A DNA stretch of 64,000 nucleotides from Escallonia rubra (taxonomy: Eukaryota > Streptophyta > Magnoliopsida > Escalloniales > Escalloniaceae). The DNA is taken from positions 248,001 through 312,000 of the forward strand of contig JAVXUO010002601.1 of assembly GCA_033065855.1 (NCBI GenBank), written 5' to 3'. Below are positions 23,501 to 34,654 of this stretch, piece after piece. The translations under genes were made by a program, and so were the position numbers. Within the stretch, counting starts at the first letter, position 1. Every line of letters begins with the position of its first letter. The notes under the pieces are model-generated. The model was given only the letters and a program-made list of their open reading frames with translations. It was not told the origin of the DNA and did no database searches.

Positions 23501-24264
23501 CAGTTGATCTTTCTTTTGCTTTTTTGTTGCAAACAAACATTAATGGATATCAAAACTTAAACGAAAAGGACAGAAACAATTTACCGGTGTACTCGGCACC
23601 GATTCTAAAAGGAAGTACCTAAGTCGATCATGTACGTGTAATATGTGAAAAAGATTTTCAATATAACTATGATAGATATCATGTGGTGTAACTCATAAAT
23701 TAGATGAGAGGATAATACAATTTGACCCCCTATTGTTTGCGAAACGCTCCATCTCATTCTATCACACCCGTCCTTTAGAACCCGTCGTATTTATCACCAT
23801 GTAGTTACATTTGCGCTCTATTTTTAGAATTATGAGTCGTACTGATGATTTTTAATGGCAAATTATACCTATCTTCGCTATTTTGATCTGCTATTTGAGA
23901 ATTTACGTGCTAACTAATTAACTGTGTGTTTGCAGCAGCGCAAACACTGTGGCTAGGAAAAACTTTGACCTGAATATCTCAATAACCATCAACCCACTAT
24001 CTGGAGTGAAATGTTTTTTTAGAGCCATAGACAAATCAGTTTAGTTTAATCTAGAGTGCAAAGTGCACTAGTGTAATTTAAAGGCGTGGAGCTAGAATTT
24101 GTTGGTGAGATCGGCAAACCTGAATGTTCATGTAAAGTTTTTAAAAATTAAGGGTGGCCTTAAAATTATGTGGGCTCGTTTTGTAGAGATCTAAACCAAT
24201 GTGTGAATTGCCCACCTTAAGCAAAGGGTCACTCTCCGCCCCTGAACAAATCCAAGCAAAAAGA
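20598..24264. other. Intergenic spacer
   Basis: No gene recognised. CAGGGGTGGATCCAGG at 21020 looks like a hAT-type terminus, and a diverged counterpart may lie near 22100-22130 (ATGGTCACCCCGGGCCC), but I could not confirm a duplication. Short open stretches at 21123-21404 and 22240-22464 have no recognisable similarity. Confidence 0.5.
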
Positions 24265-26275
24265 GTTAAACTCATAGTTACAAATATCGTATCGGAATAT
24301 GTATAAGTTTTCTATGTGAAATTGTATGTGACGATATCGGTACCGTATCAAAATTTTCATCAATCATGGACATTTATATTTTTTCTTTATTGGTGGACTA
24401 AAAATATATACATGTATTTCCTCTCTCATAGCTCTTCCAGAACAAACTTTTTGTACTTATAGACCTTGGATTATCTTATTTTGTAACTAAGTTGTTTGTT
24501 CTTAATAGAGTTAACTATTTGGTTGACTACTGTACTACTTAGACAAATTCAACTTTGATCACTGAACTTCAATTTGTGTCAAAGTGATCATTAAACTTTT
24601 CATTTAATCTCAATTGGACCACTCTGTTAATTTTGGCTTGTTAAGTGCCCATGTGTGAGGCACATGTGGCTTAAATTAGCGACAAAATTGTCAAAACATA
24701 AAGGATCAACTTTTTTTCTTTACTTTTTCTTTCGATGCCCATGACCCACACCCTACCCAATCAATGCTAGTACCAACCAATAGCAGGCATACCGTCCAAC
24801 CACCACTAGCCCTAACCCACAAGCAGTAATCCCCATTGTCGCCAACTACCTCCTCTTGCCCCTCCCTCCTCTTTCCTTTCAATTCGGCTCCTACTTTCCG
24901 ACGATCTCCATCCCCCTTCCATCGATCCACTCCCCCCTCACTCCATGCCCGCACTAGCCAACACCACATTCGATAGCATTTCAAACACCATGCCACCACT
25001 CAATCGCAGCTGAAACCCAACCGCTGTCGTAACCCAACCGCCATCAATCACATCACCACCACCACACCTTCATTGACATTACTGCCCCCAATTAAAAATC
25101 TTGTCGGATGTTTTCTGCTTGTGCGTGTACGCGATTTAACACTGGTGATGGTGATATATCAGAAGAGCTTATGTGGGGGTGGAAGTTCAACGGGGTAATG
25201 GTGATGGTAAGCGATTGATTGTGCGTATGTGGAGGTGTGAGATTGTGTGTGCAGGCAATCGATGGTTGGCGATTAATTTATCAATGGTGCATGTGCAGGA
25301 TTGTGTGGGCTTAGGGGTGGGGGGTGCCGTTGTTATTAGGCAATTGGTGATAGATGTGTGGCTATGCTTGTTGGGTTGGTGGTGGTGTTGGGTTAGTGGT
25401 GTTCTTGTGCTTGGTGGTGGCGTTTTGTGGTGGTTGCAGTGGTGTTGGGCTTGAGGGAAAATCTAGGGAGAAAGAAAGAAGAAGCAATAAAATGACAGAT
25501 TTACCCCCAGATGAAGTCACTTAACGGATTTGGGGCTGACGGGGCAAACAGAGTGACTTGATTTTACAAATTGACGAGTTCAGTAGTCACTTGATGCAAA
25601 TCTAAGTCCACTGACCAAAATTGAATTTGCTTAACAGTACAATGGTCAACCGAGTAGTTAACTCTTCTGAAAAACCTGCTTATTCCCATACCGCGACATT
25701 AGGAATGGGTAACTTATTCAATTAGATCACCTCCTTTAACTTTTCCCCCCTTTTCAACTATCTCATTAGCCAATTCCTATGGAAAAATAAGCTGCTTATT
25801 TAAGAATTACATCTTTGGATTCAATAATAAACTGTTTGTGTATCTGTTAAGCAGTACATCATACAGATTTCAAAGAATATGATGATAGCTTTCAGTTATG
25901 AACTAAATTAAAGTTAAGAGAAAAAGTAAAAGAAAACTGAAAATTATGATTAAACGAATTTGAAGATCGTAATGAATATTGTGAGGATAAGGCTACATAG
26001 GCTTCCATCGGTACAATAGTACTTAGGAATTTTTTTTTCCCATTTAGCCTTTTTATTTTCGATTTACTAAGTTTTCTAACAAATTTTGTAATTTTGACAG
26101 TTTTTAAGTAATTGGTACAAAACACGATATCTCGGCTGCTATCACTTGTACCGGCCAGTACAGAGCGGTATTTTAACTTGTATAAAATATAAGAGATAAT
26201 GTTTCAATAGAAGGCAAAAGTGGTACGTACCGGTCAGTATGGTCGGTAAGTACGATATCGATAACTATGGTTAAA
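24265..26275. mobile_element. DNA transposon remnant with CATAGTTA...CGATATCG termini, disrupted by another element
   Basis: The left end (AAACTCATAGTTACAAAT then ATCGTATCGG, from about 24268) and the right end (GATATCGATAACTATGGTTAA, to about 26274) are diverged inverted repeats. GATATCGGTACCG-type motifs recur just inside both ends. The interior includes a second inverted-repeat element (24508-25667), so the outer one was the earlier insertion. No transposase frame is visible. Confidence 0.45.
24508..25667. mobile_element. Nested element with about 90 bp terminal inverted repeats (Mutator-like, non-autonomous)
   Basis: The left end from GAGTTAACTATTTGGTTGAC (24508) and the complement of the right end (GAGTTAACTACTCGGTTGAC, ending 25667) match with moderate divergence for about 90 bp. 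That length is typical of Mutator-like elements. The flanking 9-mers TTCTTAATA (left) and TTCTGAAAA (right) agree at 7 of 9 positions, as expected for an old 9-bp duplication. The interior is a C-rich then G-rich low-complexity block and encodes no recognised protein. Confidence 0.55.
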
Positions 26276-28727
26276 CTTCCGACCTTATGTAGTCATGCAT
26301 TTTATATTACCATAACGCATATTAAGCTCGTCATAAATAGACAACCCAGGCCCCACAAGTAGAGCAGCTCAAGCTGGATGTTTTTTTTTTCTTTCCTTTT
26401 TAGCAAACAAGGAGGTGTTTATTTATTTAGCAAAATGTCGTGGGTAACTCTCCCACTAACATCATGATATAACAGGTGTAACAAAAAGATTAGCTTATGC
26501 TGCCAAAGATGGTAAACATGCTGCTGACACCTGCTTGCTTTGTCATTTGATCGCATAAAAGTTTGCTTCCCTGAAGATATGTGAAACATGTACACGACAA
26601 GTTCTTTTAAGTAGAACCCTACAATCAAGAGTTAAAGTGTCAAATATTGGGGTGGGGGATAGATCATGTAACAGATAAAAAGCTTCTTATGTACCTCTCC
26701 ATTACTACATTTCGAAAACAATTTAAAGTAAGGACAATAAAGAGAGGAAAATAAAAAGAAAGAAGAAGACACCTTCCGGTGTAAGCTAGACAATAGGCCA
26801 AACATAGATTTCTATTTAGGTAGACCCAACTTAGGAAATTGAAAATCTCTCGTTATTTGACCTTATAGGTTAAAACCACATTGACTAATATATACAAAAG
26901 GAAAATCATTTAATTCGAGTAGGCCAAACTAAAAAGTGAGATTATTACTTCCCTCATTACAAAAGTAATATTGAAAGTTGAGGATTATTTCACGCTTGGC
27001 CCCATGAGACCGTGAACTTCACGGATTGTAGTATCACATCAACCGTAATTATTGCCAAACAAGTCTTTAACACGCTTTGATTACCAAACGGTCAAAGTCG
27101 TCTAGTTGTCAAACAAAAGTTATAGTCAAATTGTTAATTATATATCTAGAGTTTCTAAATGCGGTATCATGCATCGTTGATCGCCGTTATTATTAAAGTG
27201 TTAGCAAAAATAATCACAAGAAAAATAAAAATTGAGCTCTAACTTTGACCTTTCGAACTTATCTCTCTTCAATTACGCCGCAATGTACCGTTATAACTAA
27301 ATGTAACGCTCAATTGAACAAAGACGAAGCACAACGTTTGGTTTAACACATGTTTCTAAGTTAAGAGAAATCTTCAAATACCACCATTTCAATCATTAGG
27401 GTTTGTTTTCAACATAGGGCCACATCAATAATTGTGAACCAAAGTAAGCAAAAATCTTTGGCACATGAAGCTAGCACGTCAAGGAATGGGAAAGGTAAGT
27501 TCAAAAGGTGACAAGTGTCATCAGTATTTAAATTCTACACTTTCACCTAACACATTACCTAAACTTTTGGCTTTAACTGGCCACGGTGCCTTTACATTCA
27601 TGGAGGAAAAAGTCGAACTCTTCTTTCCCACAACGGATCTTTTCTCGTATCACATCTGAGATTAAATTATTGGATTTTCGTCCACATGAAGTAAAGATCC
27701 AGCTCAGTCCACCATTCATCGTTGGTTTAGGCATGCATATGATTTGAATTTTACTAGGATTTCTTTAGCTTTTGAAATAGCCTTTAATCAACTACACCTA
27801 TGTTTCAATTCGCAGGGGAATTGGCCGGAAGTTGCTATCTGTTTTTAGCTCCCGATGGAGTTAACCTTCGCCCCTCAGGCAAGGAAAATGAATTTGGGGG
27901 CGTCAAACTTTGACCGATTGCTTTCGTTTTGCTTAGTACGTAAGCATTCCATTGGACTCTGAAGTTTACACGTCGATGAACTTGTACCCATCTTCTAAAA
28001 TTGTAGATTTGTGCATATATACTTGATTATATTGTAGAATAATTGTGTGCGTACTTATTATGAAGGACTACTGAGACAGTTAAAATTGAAACAGTTTTTT
28101 AAAATGAGAAACTGCAATGCGGTAGATACTAACAGTAATACATTCAAGAAAAGAACTTTGAACATCTCATCGTAAAAAGTCACGAGACGCTTGTCACGTT
28201 CTAAAGCTACCAAATTTTAATCCACTGTGGTGAATATTGACTCACCCTGGAGGGGAAAATGACAGGAATATCGAAAAAGTGCTAGCTGATAAAAAAAATG
28301 GTAAATCATGCACTTGGGAAGGGACGTCTTGTGGGTTCACTTTAGCATGGTGGAATCATGTCAGCTATTATATCAAAAAAGCACAAAGATGCACGCATAT
28401 ACAAGAAGTCAAGAACCATCCCTGATTTGAAGTACCCGTACCTTGTACAACACATACAAAGATAGAGATACTTCCTTCGTGGAGAATATTTTGTACCATG
28501 TATATGCATGACTCTAGATCGGTAATATTTAAGAAAAGCATTCAAAGGCAAGAAAAAAAAAATTTCTTCAACCATCTTTCAGAGAATAAAAAATTTACGG
28601 TTAAACCTCATTAGTGGCACTTCTAATAGAACTTAGCGAGAAATGGAACCATTTCTTTGTATTGACGCTCAAGTGTCGTCTAAAATGTGGCTAAAATATT
28701 TTAACGACAAAATGTAACTTTGCTCAA

Positions 28728-28796
<69 letters not shown>

Positions 28797-29041
28797 TGCT
28801 TCAACAGTATAGATAGATTGTTCAGAAAAGCCTTAAGCTTCTCTGGAATTATTGTTGGCTTTCTATTATTTTGGAAAGTGTCTAAAACAAAATACAAAAA
28901 TGCTAAGGAAACTCAAAGCATACAAAGCTTATCAAACTTCTTTAACATGCATAGATACATCTCTTGAATCTTTCTTATTGCCATGTTCAACTAAGAAAAC
29001 CATTGACTGTACTGCAAGCTTTTGCGTCCATGGCACCTTCT
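26276..29041. other. Intergenic spacer 3' of the DUF761 gene
   Basis: AT-rich, no gene recognised. It contains the GA microsatellite listed separately. The last few hundred bases before 29042 are probably the 3' UTR of the DUF761 gene. Confidence 0.5.
28731..28791. repeat. (GA)n microsatellite, about 30 units
   Basis: An uninterrupted GA run about 60 bp long, downstream of the DUF761 gene. A run this pure is likely to vary in length between individuals. Confidence 0.97.
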
Positions 29042-29656
29042 TTAACGTGAAGGCGTTCTGCTTTGCGTCCGCAGGTCATTGTAGAACCTGAGGATGAACT
29101 CCTCGGCAGCCTCGTCCACGTGGCTGTCCCCGGCGGCGTTACTCAGCGGGAACGGCGAGTCCGTAACCCTCAGCTGCCTCACCATCGGGCTCTTCCCAAA
29201 GCCCGGCAGGGCCGGGGACGCAGCCGCGCTGTTGAGCATCTCCAGCGACTTCATCACGGCGGTGACGGTTGCCACGTCGTCGTCGGTGGTAGGCGAGTTC
29301 GCGCAGGAGAAGAAGCTCGAGTGGTGGTGGTTGTGGCCGCGCAGCTTGCCCATGAGGTGGAAGGAGAAGATGGGGCTGTTGCTGCAGCTGAACTCGTACT
29401 CGCCCGGCGGGGCTGGGAAGGACAGGCGTCCGTCGTGTGACCGGCGGGAGGAGGTGGCAGAGGAGGAGGAGGAGCTGTGGTGGTGGTGAAACATGAGGTT
29501 GTGCAATGCCTTCTCCCCTGCGATCTTGCCACGCTTCATCATCATGTTGAGATCAAGCATCAGCTTCCTCTTCGACATGCCCTTCCTCAACATGTAGAAC
29601 AGCACCCGAATTGTGCTCCAAAATTTCTTCGCCATCACCGGCAGATTTGGTTCCAT
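29042..29656 (-). CDS. DUF761 protein, Avr9/Cf-9 rapidly elicited protein 146 (ACRE146) type
   Basis: A single exon of 204 codons with ATG at 29656 and stop at 29042. The N-terminus is MEPNLPVMAKKFWSTIRVLF followed by a basic stretch ending LMMKRGKIAG-like, the conserved start of this family. Residues 57-70 are a His/Ser tract, residues 86-94 read EYEFSCSNS, and residues 177-197 (DSHVDEAAEEFILRFYNDLR) are the DUF761 motif. Homologues include a tobacco gene rapidly induced during Cf-9-mediated recognition of the fungal Avr9 effector; the biochemical function is unknown. The coding region is much more GC-rich than its surroundings, and it gives long open frames on the other strand that are shadows. 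A TATA-like TTTAAATA lies about 145 bp upstream of the ATG. Confidence 0.93.
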   Translation of the reverse strand: MEPNLPVMAKKFWSTIRVLFYMLRKGMSKRKLMLDLNMMMKRGKIAGEKALHNLMFHHHHSSSSSSATSSRRSHDGRLSFPAPPGEYEFSCSNSPIFSFHLMGKLRGHNHHHSSFFSCANSPTTDDDVATVTAVMKSLEMLNSAAASPALPGFGKSPMVRQLRVTDSPFPLSNAAGDSHVDEAAEEFILRFYNDLRTQSRTPSR

Positions 29657-29798
29657 CTTTGTATATGTTTGCTCTTGATTTTCACACTAAGAGGGCTTTT
29701 GTTCCGGAGAGAGTTTTGATATTTAGGAAGATTTAGAGGGGGGTTTAGGAAGAAGAAATGGAGAAGATTCTGATCTGAGAGGAGGCGTAGGAGAGGGC

Positions 29799-29806
29799 TA
29801 TTTAAA
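29799..29806 (-). promoter_or_regulatory. TATA-like box of the DUF761 gene
   Basis: TTTAAATA on the - strand, about 145 bp upstream of the start codon at 29656. The distance leaves room for a leader of roughly 110 bases. Confidence 0.4.
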
Positions 29807-30051
29807 GGGGAAGCCGTAGAGGAAGAGGACGCACTAGCACAAGGCGGTACTTTAAGGTTAACTTACAACTAAAGTAAGCTTTTTGTGCATGGGGTTTTCT
29901 GAGTTACTTTACTGAAATTTCCACTTGCTCAATTATTAATGGAGTGTTGATTAGAAGCAGTGCTCAAGCTTGTGTGAGCTTCCTAATCATCATCTTAGGT
30001 CAAAAACTTAATTCAAATTTTTTTGCCAAGTAACTCGGTTGTGAAAATAAC

Positions 30052-30185
30052 CTACAACTCCTCTATATAGTGATAAATAATGATTGCTACATATGCGGTT
30101 AACAATTGTCACTTAAGAAGTTTACAAAAATGCTACTAATTTATTTTTAGCGATAACTAACGGTCACTATGCAGAGGTGTTGTAG
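30052..30185. mobile_element. Short MITE (134 bp)
   Basis: The ends CTACAACTCCTCTATATAGTG (30052) and, complemented, CTACAACACCTCTGCATAGTG (30185) are inverted repeats of at least 20 bp. With the small total size this is a miniature inverted-repeat transposable element. No clear target-site duplication identifies the superfamily. Confidence 0.65.
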
Positions 30186-31983
30186 ACTAAAGCTCATATT
30201 GTTATCACTTCTAAGCTTATAGTTTTAGCAATAAAGTGCAGCTGATATGTGTAGCTAGAGTTATAGCGACGATTCTCTTCACCGAAAAAAGAGCTAATAG
30301 TCGGAAGCTGCTCAAGCAAAGTTCCTCTTTAATTTGTTTATTCACCCTTACACTAAAATATTTCTCTATCGAAATTTCTCATTCTATGAGGGCATAGAAT
30401 GGTAAAGGAGATATACTAATTTGCTCTTACGTTGCAGGGTCTCGTGGGTACTAGTAATTTCTGGAAGACATGTTTGTAGCTGTTGTGCTGGTCAAGAACA
30501 TACGGAATCTATGTTTAAATATCTTGAATTCTCCTTTTTTTGGTAACAAAAGAAAGGAGTTCATTTAATACTATTGTCCCAAAAGGAGGTGAAAAATAAT
30601 GTTGATTGTTGTTCGTTTGCCTTGTCCCAATTCTGAATTCATAGTGTCATGTAAGTTCAATATGCCTTCTAAAATTAAAGAAAGAAGTCACCTTTTTTGC
30701 CACCTGATTAGGTTTCTTAGTAAGAAAGTTTTCCTGCAAAACGTGTTGAGGTTTCTTGGTGAAATTAAATAAAACGTGACAATGTTTTTTTTTTCCTTTT
30801 TCATGCTATGGTGATTTAGTGGTAACCAAGTCATATCTTAAATTAGTCTTTTCGAGCTTGAACATAACCTTGCCGCTTATAACCATGCTGAAAAATACTC
30901 TTGCTTTTTTTGTTTGATCGCATTCAAGCAAACCTGTTCCAAATAATTTTAAGAAATTTTGACCTAGGGATTCAAACCCAAATCAACGTATGACCGTTTA
31001 TTCAAAATAGAAATGTGAACTTTTGCAAATTAAGGCTTGGAGTTAGTTGAGTCACGTTTTATTTGAGTCGAGCTCAGTTATGAACATCATGAGCCGGCCA
31101 AAACTCGAGCTCAATCCCGTGAAATTGATTCATTTTGGACTAGCTTATCACAACTTCTCATAAATCTTTTCACTCGCCCGCAATTTCAAAATCTCTTAGC
31201 ACTGGAACACGACTAAGCGTGCTCGGCTCATTTACCACCTAGAGACATCGACCTTGACAAATTAAAATCGCCATCTAAAAAGCAATTCCATTCACGTAAA
31301 GCTTTTTGCAATTCAACTTCCTCGCGTTGCATGTATGAACAGCTAGCTGTTCACAACAAACCAACCATTCAAAAGCCTGTCAAAGTTCGTAAAGAGAAGC
31401 ACGTGCTCTTTTTTGTTTTCAACTTCTTATAGCGTCCGCTAAACAATTTCCTTGTTTAAGGCAAGTTTTCTTCATGTCTAGGACAACCTCTCACCTTTTG
31501 TTTGCAGAATTACCTATTTTAGAGTATCGTTTCCCTCAATTAGGAACGCTCCTCGGAGCTGCTTGCATTGGATGAAAAAGTTTCCCAAAGAGCTTAAAAG
31601 GAGAGCTCTTAGCTGTCGAACTTCTTAATTAAGTAATTTCTTGTGCTTTATGGTATCCCAGGCAAAGCACATCTTTCGTAGTATTCTCCATCATCCGATG
31701 TTCAACCAAGTAGGGTTAGCAAGATGCATGATTTACTCCAAAAAAGAAACAAACTCACTTTGAGGATTATAAATTTCACTCACTTTTCTCCGTTCTTATT
31801 CCGGCCCCTCAAAGAGATTTACAAGTTTCTAGCGTAATGATCATCTATCCTTACAAAGTTTATGTGGTCTCTGCCGCGTATTTAGATTGTTGTCTGTTTG
31901 TTTACTTTTTATGAGCGCTAACGTGTGTGATCATATTTATTTAACTCTTAACCACTTTAACAGTTTAAACTTGTATAGAGAAA

Positions 31984-32163
31984 GCTAAGGTAAAACTTCT
32001 AAATTTGGATCCCTTGCTGTAACCCAAAGCAGGGTGCTGTGATGGAGGTGAGAGAGAGAGGGATGTACTTTCTCTTCCCTCTCTCTTAGCCTCCATCACA
32101 GCACCATGTTGTAACCATGGGGATCCAAATCCAAAACTTCTTGGTATCGAATTATACCTTAGA
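31984..32163. repeat. Long hairpin (palindromic MITE or small-RNA hairpin locus)
   Basis: The left arm runs from CTAAGGTA through TTTGGATCCC and GGTGCTGTGATGGAGG (32031-32048). The right arm is its complement, from CCTCCATCACAGCACC (32091) through GGGGATCCAAA to TACCTTAG. The arms pair over roughly 60-70 bp with a small loop of about 15-20 bases. It encodes no protein. The simplest explanation is a MITE with almost no spacer. Confidence 0.7.
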
Positions 32164-32603
32164 TGTGGTATGCATTGGGCTGACTTTATAACTGACCTGC
32201 CACCTGCCTCAAAAGAAGGGAAGTTGGAAAACATTTCTTCAATAAAAAGAAAGGAATATCAAAAGACGTTATTGTTATTTTACCATTATGGAATCATGCT
32301 TTGAGAAGCACTGGTAGGGCTAGTAAAATGTTTATAATGGCCCCATTCTGCATGAGTACCAGCCTTCCCAAAAGGAAAAGAGCACTGTGGGTATGATGAT
32401 TCACATCAAATTTCTCACCATAAAGAAATAAAAGCAAATTCTATTTGGATGTACAAATTCAAAAAAATTTAGCAGTTCACCTAAACAAACCTATCCCTAC
32501 AGGTATGTACTTGTGATGAGACGAGCTCTGTAGAAAAACCTCCGGCAGAATGGCTTGAAGCAGTGGAGTGTGTTACATGTACAGTGACTTGAATCTGTGG
32601 AGC
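32164..32603. other. Intergenic spacer
   Basis: No gene, repeat or promoter signal recognised in this AT-rich stretch. Confidence 0.4.
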
Positions 32604-33820
32604 CAGGGTGCAACTTAGACGGGTTGAAGAAAACCAAACTTTTTAAAAGCCCATCTTAAACCGGCTCAACTTGAGTTTTTTGCAAAAAAGGTCCAATCCA
32701 ACCCAACCCAAGTAAAAATGGTATGGGTTGGGTTTTAACCCAACCTATCCCGACTAATATCTACTTAATTTTTTGTCTTTCATTTTTTAATGAGTAATTT
32801 TTCTCAATACGTCTTCTTATCGAAATACTAACGTGGCTTGCATTTGACTTATTAGATAATATATTAATCTTTGATTTATCTAGTCAAAAGATAAAATATT
32901 ATAATAAAAAATTACAAAAATTAAAAAATCAAATCAACAATACAACTAATAGAATAGAATACCAATAAAAATCCACAACTAATAGAATAAAATACCAACA
33001 CTACAACTATAACACATCGTCAAACTTCAAATTTACAAAATCCACAAATCTTTGATCTTCAAATTACAAAATCCTTGACAGTATAACTAACAAATTAGAT
33101 CCTCAATCTTCAAATTTACAAAATCCCAAATTCAATCCACGCACAAACACACCGGTAGAAGATCACCGGTAACATATCACCGGCACGACAGCGGCAACAG
33201 AACCAGCCAACGCTGTCTCTGCCGTTCTGTCCAGGAAAATGTCATGGCGTCTCTGCCTTCCTTTCTAGACCTAACGCACTGCAACCAGCAGCTCCGTCTT
33301 GCCTCGCCTTCATTTCCGCCTCTGCCACCGGTAACTAGTCGCCCTTCCAGAACCTCGTCACCACCAGCACCCATCTACACGATGGGCACGACGATTGCGA
33401 GCCCAGCCATATGTCGACGATTGCCTATTATAGGAGGCAGATCTCGTCCACCGGCGTACTTCGCCATGAACTCCACTTCTTAGATGAGTCGTAGGTGATC
33501 TTGGGGAGTGACCGGAGGATCTTCTTGAGGCCCTTGTTAGTGTAGGGCTCGCGGCCGAAGGAGCAGGCACCGGCAACTGCCTCTGCCGACTTTTGGGGAA
33601 GAAGGGATTGAAAGAGAATTCATTCTTGGTTTTTTTTGTTGGGTTAAGATGGGTTAGTTTGGGTTTAATGGGTTTGGCCCAGTTTAGTGTCATTTAAATA
33701 TTTACCCAACTCAGACCAACCCATTTTTAAATTGGTTGGGTTTAGTGGGTTAAACATTGTCCATATATAAGCTGGGTTGGTTAAAACCCATTTAAAACCA
33801 GCCCAAATTGCAGGCCTACA
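32604..33820. mobile_element. hAT-like element, 1.2 kb, flanked by an 8-bp duplication
   Basis: The same 8 bases TGTGGAGC occur at 32596-32603 and 33821-33828, either side of a 1,217 bp segment. Its ends are diverged inverted repeats (CAGGGTGCAACTT at the left; the right end read in complement is TAGGCCTGCAATTT after two extra bases). Subterminal regions hold many copies of AACCCAACC or its complement, such as GGGTTGGGTTTTAACCCAACC around 32722. Clustered subterminal repeats are common in hAT elements, where transposase binds. The centre (33120-33600) is GC-richer, perhaps captured host DNA, with no recognised protein. Confidence 0.6.
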
Positions 33821-34654
33821 TGTGGAGCATAGTGAGTACCCGAATGCAAAGGTGGCCTCCCTAAGCAAATCTCAATCTGCAGTCTTACAATTTGAGTCCC
33901 ATTTGTTGTAGCATTATTAAGATCAACTGCATATGATTTTTCAAAAGTTGCCGAAATTTCTGGTGTTCCACTGATGCAATATGCAACCATTTAATACTCC
34001 CAAAACCCAGAAAATCTAAGACATAAAGAACCAGTGTTTCAGTATTATAAGAAATGGATAATTACAGCAAAATCCCTGAGGTTAGGGTGAAAATACAATT
34101 AAGGATATAAAATTTCAAAAAGTAACAGACTGTGACCAATAACTTTAAAAATACATCAGTCGTGTCAAACAGTCATTGATTCGTTAAAAAAGTGCGATCT
34201 TTTTCCTCATGTCATCACTTTTTTTTATTTAAAATAACCATACTACCATTATACGATATTTAAATAGTATATGCTTTCCAAACAAAGGGGTACAAAAGCT
34301 AAAACCTTAATTTTGTAATTAGGGTTAAAAACCTAATTAAAAACCCAAAGTTGACGAAGTTTCTGGTGTTCTACTGATGCAATATATATGCAACCATTTA
34401 ACACTCCCAAAACTCAGAAAATCTAAGACATAAGAAATTATAAGAACTTCGTTATTTATAAGAAATTAGTAACACACTAGTTATTCAACAAACAAATTCG
34501 TGCAACGGTTGTGGGTGACAACTAATGGTAACATAAATTCAAGCTTGCTTCAACACTCTGATATTCTATAATATGGTGGACTTTGTCTTTCCGTCTGTTT
34601 AGCAAAGCTGTGGTTTTTAGTTTTTTTTTAATTTTATTTTTTTAAGAAAAAATA

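Noticed and set aside
29063..29532. Long open frames opposite to and overlapping the DUF761 gene
   Set aside because: They follow from the GC-rich composition of the DUF761 coding region; their peptides are low-complexity and have no family similarity.
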